A stretch of DNA of 5,952 nucleotides from Ignavibacteriaceae bacterium (GCA_025449775.1 JANWIS010000045.1:1-5952); one strand, 5' to 3'; counted from the first letter of the stretch, positions 1 to 5,920 are shown. Numbers and translations are program-made. The notes: generated by a model from the sequence alone, not told the origin.

Positions 1-275
1 AAGATTTTATTTCCTGTTATAATCCAAAGAACCGGCATAAAAGAAAAGAAACTTTCAGTGAATCCAATCCTGAAGGTCGCTGGAGAAAGTTTACTTACGA
101 CGAGATCATTGCAAGAGATAAAACATCTTTAGATATTACCTGGCTAAAAGATAAATCACTTGCCGACTTAGATAATCTTCCTGATCCGGAGGAATTAGCA
201 GAAGACATCGTGGAAAATTTAGAAGCAGGATTGGAAAGTTTTAAAGCGATTATCGCCTCGTTGAATAACAAATAA
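1..275 (+). CDS. hsdM: Type I restriction-modification DNA methylase (HsdM), C-terminal end, partial
   Basis: This open frame enters from the left edge (first full codon at 3) and ends at TAA 273-275, giving the last 90 residues of a longer protein. The visible peptide contains CYNPKNRHKRKET near its start, then EGRWRKFTYDEI, ARDKTSLDITWLKD and a Leu/Glu-rich helical end (NLEAGLESFKAIIASLN). These match my recollection of the C-terminal tail of N-6 adenine methylases of type I systems, where a helical tail contacts the specificity subunit. The catalytic N6-methyltransferase domain (NPPF/Y motif) would lie upstream, outside the window. HsdM pairs with HsdS to methylate, and with HsdR to cut unmodified DNA. 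No hsdS or hsdR follows, so they must be upstream or missing. The next gene starts 21 nt downstream, consistent with an operon. The call rests on recalled family sequence, not on catalytic motifs. Confidence 0.75.
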   Translation, partial: DFISCYNPKNRHKRKETFSESNPEGRWRKFTYDEIIARDKTSLDITWLKDKSLADLDNLPDPEELAEDIVENLEAGLESFKAIIASLNNK

Positions 276-296
276 TTTATCAATAAAAACTGCTGT

Positions 297-893
297 ATGG
301 CTGAATGTATTATTTGCGGAGCTTATACTAAGTATCAGAATGGAAAGTGTACATCTTGTTTTAGGAAAGACAATAATGATTCAGAAATTTTTGATGAAGT
401 GGGCTTAAATGATCAGGAATGGGAACGTAGGTATAACATGATCAAAGGAAGGATTGCAGAAACACTAATACAAGAATTATTTCTGAGCTTAAAGTATAAC
501 GTTTTCAGGTACGGTATGGAACACACAGTCCCCGGGATTACAGAATTGTTGAAAGGTGTAAAAAGTGAAGTAGCCTACCAAATTAGAAAGATGCCTGATT
601 TTGTAATTCAGCATGCAAAAACAAAAGATGTATTTTTTGTTGAAGTGAAATTTAGAGCAAACGGAACATTCACTTTGAAAGACCTTGAAAAAGATTATCC
701 TTACAATAATGCTTATATCATAGTGGTATCAAAAAAACACATTAAATGCTTATCGGTCGAGGAACTGAGGCAAGGAAAAGAAATAACTCCTGAAAGCAGA
801 AATTATCTCGGAAACCGAAAAGAATTTGAACTGGATAAAGACGTGATCATAGACTTTTGCGATTTCGCCGTTTCATTTTTTGCAGAAGTATAG
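297..893 (+). CDS. Zinc-ribbon and PD-(D/E)xK nuclease-like protein
   Basis: This is a 198-aa protein from ATG 297. The N-terminus carries four cysteines as two CxxC knuckles (C4/C7 and C18/C21), the pattern of a small zinc ribbon. After a charged linker comes a helix GRIAETLIQELF with E55, then MPDF with D101, and a hydrophobic strand ending EVKFR with E116 and K118. The E...PD-x14-ExK order is that of the PD-(D/E)xK nuclease fold shared by restriction enzymes, Holliday-junction resolvases and many defence nucleases. The predicted role is metal-dependent DNA cleavage or binding, with the zinc ribbon as a possible nucleic-acid contact. It sits 21 nt after hsdM and 34 nt before an HD-domain gene on the same strand, so it is probably an accessory gene of the restriction locus. 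It is far too short to be HsdR. No specific family name is recognised; the nuclease fold is inferred from motifs only. Confidence 0.72.
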   Translation: MAECIICGAYTKYQNGKCTSCFRKDNNDSEIFDEVGLNDQEWERRYNMIKGRIAETLIQELFLSLKYNVFRYGMEHTVPGITELLKGVKSEVAYQIRKMPDFVIQHAKTKDVFFVEVKFRANGTFTLKDLEKDYPYNNAYIIVVSKKHIKCLSVEELRQGKEITPESRNYLGNRKEFELDKDVIIDFCDFAVSFFAEV

Positions 894-927
894 TGTCACT
901 AAATTAATTTTTATAAGAGAATAAATC

Positions 928-1503
928 ATGAGTATCGTTTCACAAGCATTGGTTTTTGCAACCGAGCATCACCAACATCAACATCGTAAAGGAACAAAGA
1001 TCCCTTACATGGCCCATTTGCTGAATGTATGTAAACTCCTTGCCGAACGGGAATGTAGCGATGAAGTGCTGGCTGCCGCTTTGTTACATGATGTGGTGGA
1101 AGACACCGATGTAACAATAGAAGAAGTGGAAGAAAAATTTGGAAAGCATGTGGCTGAAATTGTAAGAGGAGCAACAGAACTAGACAAACTTGAAAAGAAA
1201 ACTATAGAAAAGGAAAGTTCCTGGCAAGCAAGAAAAGAACATACGATTCACTTTCTGCAACACGAAGCAACAACTGATCAATTATTAGTTTCCTGCGCCG
1301 ACAAGCTTGATAATATTCGGGCTATTGCTTATGATCATCAAAGAATCGGCGAAGCAATATGGAAACGTTTCAATGCCAGCAAAGAACAACAGGCATGGTA
1401 TTATAGTTCAATAGCTGGCATCGCAAAGGAAAAGGGAAAGTCGAACTCAATTCTTGCAGAGCTGGCAGCAGAAATGCAAGTGTTGGTAAAAAAGGTTTTT
1501 TAA
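928..1503 (+). CDS. HD-domain protein, (p)ppGpp hydrolase-like (SpoT/MESH1-type small alarmone hydrolase)
   Basis: This 191-aa protein starts at ATG 928. It carries the full metal and active-site set of the RelA/SpoT hydrolase domain: H30 in PYMAHLLNV, the HD pair H54-D55 followed by E58-D59 in LLHDVVEDT, and D125 with N129 in SCADKLDN. In MESH1 and SpoT the corresponding residues bind Mn2+ and remove the 3'-pyrophosphate of (p)ppGpp. There is room only for the hydrolase domain: no synthetase, TGS or ACT domain is present, as in small alarmone hydrolases. The early HHQHQHRKGT stretch matches the family pattern in which A...H..Q.RK...PY precedes the first metal-binding His. It lies 34 nt downstream of the nuclease-like gene and probably ends the operon. 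A related HD nucleotide hydrolase with another substrate is possible. No toxic small alarmone synthetase partner is visible nearby. Confidence 0.83.
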   Translation: MSIVSQALVFATEHHQHQHRKGTKIPYMAHLLNVCKLLAERECSDEVLAAALLHDVVEDTDVTIEEVEEKFGKHVAEIVRGATELDKLEKKTIEKESSWQARKEHTIHFLQHEATTDQLLVSCADKLDNIRAIAYDHQRIGEAIWKRFNASKEQQAWYYSSIAGIAKEKGKSNSILAELAAEMQVLVKKVF

Positions 1504-1512
1504 GTTAGTAAA

Positions 1513-1541
1513 TCTAAAGTCTTAAAAAAATCTACTTTAGA
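1513..1541 (+). terminator. Possible terminator hairpin after the hsdM-nuclease-HD operon
   Basis: TCTAAAGT (1513-1520) is the exact reverse complement of ACTTTAGA (1534-1541), with a 13-nt A-rich loop. It begins 10 bases after the stop codon of the HD-domain gene. The stem is AT-rich and no run of T follows directly, so it is weak as an intrinsic terminator. Position is the main support. Confidence 0.35.
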
Positions 1542-1557
1542 CTTAAATGATTTAAGT
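1541..1557. repeat. 17-bp near-perfect palindrome
   Basis: ACTTAAAT (1541-1548) and ATTTAAGT (1550-1557) are exact reverse complements around a single G at 1549. As DNA this is a candidate dimeric-protein site; as RNA it can form only a short stem with a small loop. It overlaps by one base the hairpin at 1513-1541, so the two structures share a position and may compete. Confidence 0.4.
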
Positions 1558-1705
1558 TATTGATAGGCTTCAGATCATTTTTTAAGGTTCGGATGGCGCT
1601 TATTTTCTAAGAGACAAGAAGGGGGCACCGTACACACCGGCCTAGCTGCGCATGTCGCTCGTTGACACCTTCCTTTTATTGCGGATTATTGGAAGATCCC
1701 GTAAG

Positions 1706-1752
1706 AATTAAGGGGGGATAAATTCTTATATTTATAAAACCATCCCTTAATT
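1706..1752 (+). promoter_or_regulatory. Inverted repeat in the leader of the ion-channel-like gene
   Basis: AATTAAGGG (1706-1714) is the exact reverse complement of CCCTTAATT (1744-1752), with a 29-base, very AT-rich loop. The right arm ends one base before the ATG at 1754. In the transcript it could fold so that the start region is partly paired. The left arm runs into a G-run (1712-1717) that resembles a Shine-Dalgarno site but lies too far (about 37 bases) from the start to serve as one unless the loop is folded out. A regulatory role is inference only. Confidence 0.35.
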
Positions 1753-1753
1753 G

Positions 1754-2689
1754 ATGAGGAAGCTAATTGTAATTCTTCTGATTTTTATTAATGCGCCTTT
1801 ATTTTCACAAGTAAAGGTCGACACTAGCTATGTTGGAATTTATCTAAAGAATTTGTACGACCTCTCCCCTAGTGATTTCTCCTTTGGAGCAGACTTTTAC
1901 ATTTGGAGTAATTACACAGATACTTTACCGCTATTCGAACAACTAGAAATTGTCAACGCAAAAAAGATTGATGAATATAATTCATTCAACGCTAAAGACA
2001 GCAATTCATTCATTACCTATAAAAACTGCAAAGTACAACTCACACATAATTGGATGCTTAGAAATTATCCGTTTGATAAACAACAATTAAAAATTAATAT
2101 TGAAGGTCAGTCAAGCATAGAATTCCTTAATTTAACTACTGGTGAAAATGCCTTTGAACTTACAAAAAACATGAAAATTCCTGGATGGACAATAGCAGGA
2201 TCTTATATTGAAAAAAGCTTTACGATTTATCCCAGTGATTTTGGGTATCGCCATACAAAATTTAAAGACCTAAGATTTAATCATATCTCATTCGTGGTTG
2301 AGCTATCACGGAAAAGCTGGGGATTATATTTCAAATTATTTACTGGCCTTTATATAGCATTTTTAGTTTCATTCCTTGCTTTCTCGGTTCGGCCAGACTA
2401 TGTTGACCCACGCTTCGGTTTAAGTATTGGCGGCTTATTTGCATCAGTTGCAAATAAATATGTTGTAGATGCTAATATTCCAGCTACAATTAGTTTTTCT
2501 TTTGTTGATATGGTCCATTTCCTGAGCTTTATTTATATCCTGGTAACACTGGTCATTTCTTCAATTTCTCTAAGGCTATACTCTCAAGGAAAAATTGAAA
2601 AAAGGAAAACTCTTGATTTTTGGGCTTCAAGAATTATGATCTTAAGCTATATTATCATTAATGGAATATTAATTTTATTAGTTATTTAG
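1754..2689 (+). CDS. Pentameric ligand-gated ion channel homologue (prokaryotic Cys-less type)
   Basis: This 311-aa protein is taken from ATG 1754; an in-frame TTG at 1751 would add one residue. Residues 1-19 look like a signal peptide (MRKLIVILLIFINAPLFSQ). Residues 20-188 form a beta-rich extracellular domain opening with VGIYLKNLYDLSPSDFSF and carrying RNYPFDKQQL (YPFD at 105-108). This is the signature loop that in prokaryotic channels such as GLIC replaces the Cys-loop; only one cysteine (C92) is present. GWTI at 144-147 also matches the GLIC pattern. Four hydrophobic segments follow: M1 about 189-211, M2 about 220-240 (FGLSIGGLFASVANKYVV), M3 about 250-275 and M4 about 289-311. A basic linker RLYSQGKIEKRK lies between M3 and M4. 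Length and order match the bacterial family, whose members gate ions across the inner membrane in response to protons or small ligands. Ligand and ion selectivity cannot be read here. The next gene is convergent, so this is probably a single-gene transcript. Confidence 0.75.
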   Translation: MRKLIVILLIFINAPLFSQVKVDTSYVGIYLKNLYDLSPSDFSFGADFYIWSNYTDTLPLFEQLEIVNAKKIDEYNSFNAKDSNSFITYKNCKVQLTHNWMLRNYPFDKQQLKINIEGQSSIEFLNLTTGENAFELTKNMKIPGWTIAGSYIEKSFTIYPSDFGYRHTKFKDLRFNHISFVVELSRKSWGLYFKLFTGLYIAFLVSFLAFSVRPDYVDPRFGLSIGGLFASVANKYVVDANIPATISFSFVDMVHFLSFIYILVTLVISSISLRLYSQGKIEKRKTLDFWASRIMILSYIIINGILILLVI

Positions 2690-2718
2690 ATTCATTCTTA
2701 AATAGCGAATTAAACCCT

Positions 2719-3018
2719 TCAATTTCTAAGTCGCTTTTTGCCAAGAAATAGAGACGCAAGCAAACCGATTCCAACAATTACATCTAGAACATTCCATAGT
2801 TCCCTACCTAAAGCAATTTTAATCAAAGGCTGAAAGAGGACTGCCAAACAAATGAAAACAATGGCTTCAGTTTTCTGTCCCTGTTCATTTGCTATGTATG
2901 CAAGGATTGCGAAACCAATAAGTGCTATAAATCTCACTAATTGATAATAACCATACGGCATATCTGCCAAGCATATGAAAAACAATATTGATAAAATTAT
3001 TTTGATCAGTTTCTCCAT
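2719..3018 (-). CDS. Small integral membrane protein, DUF6804-like
   Basis: This 99-aa protein is taken from the ATG at 3016-3018 because homologues I recall begin with M-(K/E)-K-x-I-K-I. The open frame extends to an ATG at 3073-3075, but the added residues look unrelated; an ATG at 3034-3036 is another option. It is almost entirely hydrophobic, with about four short helices: IKIILSILFFICLADM, then LVRFIALIGFAILAYIA, EAIVFICLAVLF and VLDVIVGIGLLASLFL. It ends in a basic tail (GKKRLRN). DMPYGYYQLVRF and LFQPLIKIALGRELWNVLDV are the conserved blocks I associate with the DUF6804 family, which has no known function. It is convergent with the ion-channel-like gene, with 29 bases between stop codons, and no transcription partner is visible. 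Confidence 0.72.
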   Translation of the reverse strand: MEKLIKIILSILFFICLADMPYGYYQLVRFIALIGFAILAYIANEQGQKTEAIVFICLAVLFQPLIKIALGRELWNVLDVIVGIGLLASLFLGKKRLRN

Positions 3019-3248
3019 ATTCAAATTTAGGTTCATCTGTGAATTCTTGGTGCAACCTATAATTATAAAAATCAATAAGGTAATTCATTTGCTTGGGAAA
3101 TTTGGCTATAATAGTCTCTTCATTTGTCTTAAGCCTTGATTTGCCAATTGTAGAAATTTTATTTCAGTCGGATCAATCTTTCTACCTTAAGTTTTAGAAT
3201 AACTGATAATTATTTGGGTCTTCAGCTGAATAAAATCAACTCTCCAAA
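3019..3248. other. Gene-free stretch between the small membrane protein and the helix-turn-helix gene
   Basis: About 230 bases without a convincing gene. It should hold the promoter of the small membrane protein gene and the end of the integrase operon transcript, but neither could be located firmly. The only symmetric site noted is the 10-bp palindrome TTCAGCTGAA (3221-3230). A short minus-strand open stretch at about 3117-3190 has no usable start codon and may be a degraded gene end. Confidence 0.5.
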
Positions 3249-3512
3249 TTAACTTTTATTCATGATACCATTCTCCAGTAATTTTTCCAACGAATCTTTC
3301 CGTACAAATTTTCGCCGCCCAAATTGGCTTACGATCAGATCTTTGGTTTTTAAAAACTCACACATTTGAGTGTTTCCATAATTGATCCACTCTTTTAAAT
3401 CCTCGATTGCAATCCAGTTCTCCGATACAGGTGATTTGATACCATTTTTGATCAGTAATTCTTTCAAATCAGTAAGCTCTTGTTTAATTAATAATAGTAA
3501 CTCTTTTTCCAT
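3249..3512 (-). CDS. Excisionase-like helix-turn-helix DNA-binding protein
   Basis: This 87-aa protein starts at ATG 3510-3512. Residues 1-25 form a charged, leucine-rich helix (MEKELLLLIKQELTDLKELL) that could be a coiled coil or dimer contact. From about residue 33, WIAIEDLKEWINYGNTQMCEFLKTKDLIVSQFGRRKFVRKDSLEKLL (split for length: W33-I34, the helix pair 37-56, the RRKFVRK wing at 66-72) follows the MerR/excisionase winged-helix pattern. In that pattern a W-hydrophobic start, two helices and a short basic hairpin lead into a final helix. Such proteins bend attachment-site DNA for excision or regulate mobile-element genes. It is the third gene of the integrase operon, 15 nt after the previous stop. 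The fold is well supported by pattern; the specific role in excision is inferred from context. Confidence 0.68.
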   Translation of the reverse strand: MEKELLLLIKQELTDLKELLIKNGIKSPVSENWIAIEDLKEWINYGNTQMCEFLKTKDLIVSQFGRRKFVRKDSLEKLLENGIMNKS

Positions 3513-3527
3513 AGTATTATATTTTGC

Positions 3528-4439
3528 TCACAATTTCAGTCCTTCCTCAAAAATTGGGTGATCCAGGATTTGACGAATATCATTTGTACCTTGATCATAG
3601 CCCGTTATTTTCTTTATTCTAGATGCCACATAACGTCTATAATTGTTCTTATAAGATGACTCCCTGTTTTCATACTGCGCTTTGGTCCAAATAATTCTAT
3701 CCTTTGAGATAAGCCGAAACAGACTACCTAAGCAATAAAGAAAATATGTCTGTTGCGTCTCTTTTGTGGGGATAAAAAATCCAACCAAATGGTAGAGATA
3801 ATATGTCTCGGCAGTCCCTTCAACCTGTTTTCTTAATTCAATTTTTGCCTTTGTCCTGTCGGCAAATTGCTTTTCAAATTCTCCTGCAATCAAGTTGATG
3901 ATGTATTCAAGTGGATCATTAATAGTCAAAGAATCTCCATTTGCATATTCTCTGCGCCTGAAAATTTTATTAGAAACTAAAATTGGATCTTCATTAGACG
4001 CGACTTTCGTTTTAATCTTAAAAATGGTTTTTGCATTCTTATATAAAGCAACCCTGATCTTCGATTGCAAGAACATTAGTATAAAGTGAAGGGCAATGCT
4101 TTTCAGTACCAAAATATTTTTATTATCGATTTTTTTAAACTCGCTTTCAATTTTCTCTATCGGAATAAACCATCTATAAACATTATAAGTGATGCCAAGT
4201 TGTTTCAATTTCATTATGGACACCTTATCTGGAAAAAAGATAAGTCCACGACAGACGTTCAGCAAAAATTGAAATGCTTCTCCGATTTCTATATGTTTAA
4301 ATTCCTGTGGGTTGATTTGCAGGAGCACCTTCTTAGCTTTATCTGCTTGATTGCTTAGTGCAATAATGGATTCATCATATTCTTTTGTCTGTGGTTCAAC
4401 CAAAGACAAGATTTTTACTACATATTCTTTAGAAGTCAT
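3528..4439 (-). CDS. Unknown protein coupled to the integrase gene
   Basis: This 303-aa protein starts at ATG 4437-4439; its start overlaps the integrase stop as ATGA (4436-4439), a sign of translational coupling. I do not recognise a family. It is soluble-looking, mostly helical and rich in Lys, Ile and Phe, with no signal peptide; the hydrophobic run LKSIALHFILMFLQ is more likely a buried helix than a membrane span. The middle contains FRRREYANG, and the C-terminal third is basic and aromatic: YENRESSYKNNYRRYVASRI, then KKITG. A length near 300 aa and a place behind a Bacteroidota integrase recall RteC-type mobile-element regulators, but I could not find the RteC motifs (for example the FFK and DPRFST-like blocks). 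It could be a recombination accessory factor, a regulator or a cargo protein. Family function is unknown. Confidence 0.8.
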   Translation of the reverse strand: MTSKEYVVKILSLVEPQTKEYDESIIALSNQADKAKKVLLQINPQEFKHIEIGEAFQFLLNVCRGLIFFPDKVSIMKLKQLGITYNVYRWFIPIEKIESEFKKIDNKNILVLKSIALHFILMFLQSKIRVALYKNAKTIFKIKTKVASNEDPILVSNKIFRRREYANGDSLTINDPLEYIINLIAGEFEKQFADRTKAKIELRKQVEGTAETYYLYHLVGFFIPTKETQQTYFLYCLGSLFRLISKDRIIWTKAQYENRESSYKNNYRRYVASRIKKITGYDQGTNDIRQILDHPIFEEGLKL

Positions 4440-5680
4440 TGATCAAGATTTTGGGTTAAAAATTCTTCTAGTTTATTCTTTGCATTTAATAATGCTTTTT
4501 CAGTTACAGAATAATACACTTCGTCTACATCACCATTTCTGGATTGCCCCATCATTCGCTTAATGACGCCTACATCGAAGATTTCTGCTTCCGCTAACAA
4601 TTGCCTGAAAGAATGCCTGGCGATATGTGTTGATAGTGGGATATGAATCCCTGCTAACTCAGCCAGCTTTTTCAGTTGAGCATTGATCTTTTGATTTGAG
4701 CGAGAAGGTAGTATTTTATCATACCCTGCCACTTGGATTTTTTGGTAATTTTTTATAATCTCTATGGCCTGCAAGGGAAGAAAGCACTCCGTAATAACTT
4801 CAGTTTTCTGCCTGTGAAGTTTTAATTTAATATTCCCATCAGCCTTTGTTTCCAGATTCAACGAGGTTAATGAATTGGCATCATGGTAGGCAAGCCCAGT
4901 ATAAATAGAAAATAAAAATAAGTCCCGATAAGTTGGAAGATGAGGCCAAAAGTGAAGATCAAGGCTAACAATTTTTTTGATTTGCTCAACTGTCAGTCTC
5001 TCTCTTTTTGGCGATTTGGTTTTAATCTTTACCTGTTTGAATGGATTTTTCCTGATTCGATCCTGATCAACTGCTAAAGTAAATATTGTCCGGAATTTTT
5101 TAATGACAGTTGCTGCAGACACTTCTGTCATTCCTATTTTGCCAATCATCGCATTATTGGAAACAAGATAATTTTTGAAGTCCGATGCAAATTCGAAGTT
5201 GAGTTCTTCCAGCATCATCGTTTGCCTTTTTGTATGTGAAAGAAAATTGTGAAGGTGATTGACTGCCCGTCGATAATTCTTGATAGTTCCTTGGGCACAA
5301 TTCACATTATTCACTACAGTCTTTTGATAATATTCATTAACAAACTGCATTAGTGTCATTCTCTTTACCCTGGTTGGAATACCCTCAATTACATAATCTC
5401 TTATTGCCGCTGCATTTTGCTCGGCCAGGCTGGATACATCAGACGTAAAATATTCAAACCTCGCTTCAAGGTTATCCAAATAAACATTTAGGGGTGCCTT
5501 TCGAATGTCTAGTCGCATGGTGGTTGTATTCCATAATCGAAATTCGCTGTAAGAGATTTCTTCGTTTAACCTTGACTCTGCTTTTGAACCGTTAAAGCAT
5601 ACACGCAGATACATTGGAATCAGGCCATCTTTTTTGCTTGCCTTACCAACGTTTGGATAGAAATGAATTGAAACTTTCAT
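4436..5680 (-). CDS. Tyrosine recombinase / phage integrase, Bacteroidota type
   Basis: This 414-aa protein is taken from ATG 5678-5680. An upstream in-frame ATG at 5774-5776 would add 32 residues encoded by repeat-rich DNA and is unlikely; MKVSIHFYPN is the usual family beginning. The order is an N-terminal arm-type DNA-binding domain (about 1-90), a helical core-binding domain (about 105-205, with TLMQFVNEYYQ) and a catalytic domain (about 225-400). Catalytic positions are K292 in LHRQKTEV, H352 and R355 in STHIARHSF, and the likely nucleophile Y389 in DEVYYSV (Y390 is the neighbour). Two usual residues are replaced: box I reads TGLAYHD with A264 where Arg is common, and the LGH motif reads MMGQ with Q379. 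Loss of the first Arg is known in Bacteroidota integrases such as IntDOT. It heads a three-gene operon and probably inserts the island by site-specific recombination at the sites to its right. Confidence 0.92.
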   Translation of the reverse strand: MKVSIHFYPNVGKASKKDGLIPMYLRVCFNGSKAESRLNEEISYSEFRLWNTTTMRLDIRKAPLNVYLDNLEARFEYFTSDVSSLAEQNAAAIRDYVIEGIPTRVKRMTLMQFVNEYYQKTVVNNVNCAQGTIKNYRRAVNHLHNFLSHTKRQTMMLEELNFEFASDFKNYLVSNNAMIGKIGMTEVSAATVIKKFRTIFTLAVDQDRIRKNPFKQVKIKTKSPKRERLTVEQIKKIVSLDLHFWPHLPTYRDLFLFSIYTGLAYHDANSLTSLNLETKADGNIKLKLHRQKTEVITECFLPLQAIEIIKNYQKIQVAGYDKILPSRSNQKINAQLKKLAELAGIHIPLSTHIARHSFRQLLAEAEIFDVGVIKRMMGQSRNGDVDEVYYSVTEKALLNAKNKLEEFLTQNLDQ

Positions 5681-5690
5681 CAGTTGAAAA

Positions 5691-5770
5691 TTTTGGTGAA
5701 AAAAAATTATTTCGGTGAAAAATGGTGAACCGAAAACTGACGAAAGCGGTTTTTGGTGAAGTTTGGTGAA
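5691..5770. repeat. Cluster of five GGTGAA direct repeats upstream of the integrase gene
   Basis: GGTGAA occurs on the + strand at 5695-5700, 5714-5719, 5724-5729, 5755-5760 and 5765-5770; three of them extend to TTTGGTGAA. Start-to-start steps are 19, 10, 31 and 10 bases, so most copies lie close to whole helical turns apart, on the same face of DNA. Their place just upstream of the integrase start fits arm-type sites bound by the integrase N-terminal domain, and could also let it repress its own promoter. A sixth copy lies at 5915-5920. Function is inferred. Confidence 0.6.
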
Positions 5771-5775
5771 AAACA

Positions 5776-5806
5776 AATCCCTGCAAGTAATTGAGTTGCA
5801 GGGATT
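5776..5806. repeat. Perfect 11-bp inverted repeat in the attachment region
   Basis: AATCCCTGCAA (5776-5786) and TTGCAGGGATT (5796-5806) are exact reverse complements around a 9-base spacer. It lies between the GGTGAA repeats and the tRNA-like sequence. On the minus strand it is in the integrase leader and could act as a hairpin or terminator of transcription arriving from the right. As DNA it could be a core-type integrase site or a host-factor site. No T-run follows on either side. Confidence 0.6.
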
Positions 5807-5830
5807 CGTGTCGTACTGAAAGTGATTTTG

Positions 5831-5860
5831 TAGCCCGTACGAGATTTGAGCCTCGCAAAT
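5831..5860 (-). other. tRNA 3'-end-like sequence, candidate attachment core
   Basis: Read on the minus strand, this is a T-arm-like stretch followed by CTCGTACGGGCTA, which fits the 3' T-stem strand, the 3' acceptor strand ACGGGCT and a discriminator A. The loop CTCAAAT resembles the TTCRANY T-loop except for its first base. GCGAG and CTCGT can pair (one G-U), but only around an 8-base loop, not 7, so the T-arm is imperfect. The bases to the right (5861-5920) do not form the rest of a tRNA. This is what an integrase core or a tRNA-derived element end looks like. An additional inverted pair TCGTAC (5811-5816) / GTACGA (5837-5842) surrounds its left edge. A second copy was not seen in the window. 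Confidence 0.45.
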
Positions 5861-5914
5861 AATATATTGAAATCCAATGATTTATAGAACTAATAAAGTT
5901 CACAGTGAAGCATT

Positions 5915-5920
5915 GGTGAA
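5915..5920 (+). repeat. Sixth GGTGAA copy, on the far side of the attachment core
   Basis: This copy (within CATTGGTGAA) has the same orientation as the five near the integrase but lies 150 bases from the last of them, to the right of the tRNA-like stretch. It could be the opposite arm of a two-armed attachment site or a chance match. Confidence 0.3.

Larger units (their letters stand above)
1504..1753. other. Intergenic spacer of about 250 bases, no gene
   Basis: No convincing open frame or RNA gene is seen between the HD-domain gene and the ion-channel-like gene. The stretch contains, in order, an 8-bp inverted repeat (1513-1541), an overlapping near-perfect palindrome (1541-1557), an AT-rich part, a GC-rich patch at about 1618-1675 that stands out from its surroundings, and an inverted repeat whose right arm ends next to the start codon at 1754. 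The promoter for the downstream gene must lie here, but no clear Bacteroidota -33/-7 pair could be assigned. Confidence 0.6.

Noticed and set aside
95..283. 62-aa minus-strand open frame
   Set aside because: It lies opposite the hsdM end, whose + frame matches a known family, and its Ser-rich peptide looks like an antisense artefact.
926..1187. Two minus-strand open frames opposite the HD-domain gene
   Set aside because: They are low-complexity His/Leu- and Ser-rich translations opposite a clearly coding gene with all catalytic motifs.
1629..1640. GTACACACCG, as in the 3' end of 16S rRNA
   Set aside because: The match stops after ten bases and the surrounding sequence is not rRNA.
2141..2146. 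GGTGAA copy inside the channel gene
   Set aside because: A single isolated hexamer within coding sequence is expected by chance and is not part of the attachment cluster.
2885..3088. 67-aa minus-strand open frame overlapping the small membrane protein
   Set aside because: It is in another frame of a gene with recognisable conserved blocks and has no family-like features.
3528..4439. RteC-family regulator
   Set aside because: Length and position fit, but the family's characteristic blocks could not be found in the protein.
3895..4563. Three + strand open frames opposite the 303-aa gene and the integrase end
   Set aside because: They are antisense to two coupled genes, with no ribosome site or recognisable motif.
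5681..5776. 32-residue N-terminal extension of the integrase
   Set aside because: The extension is encoded by the GGTGAA repeats and is unlike the family, whose members start at MKVSIHFYP.
5643..5903. 86-aa minus-strand frame across the attachment region
   Set aside because: It spans the repeats, the inverted repeat and the integrase start in another frame, so it is most likely non-coding.
5831..5905. Complete tRNA gene on the minus strand
   Set aside because: Only the 3' end resembles a tRNA; no anticodon arm, D arm or 5' acceptor strand can be formed from the sequence to the right.
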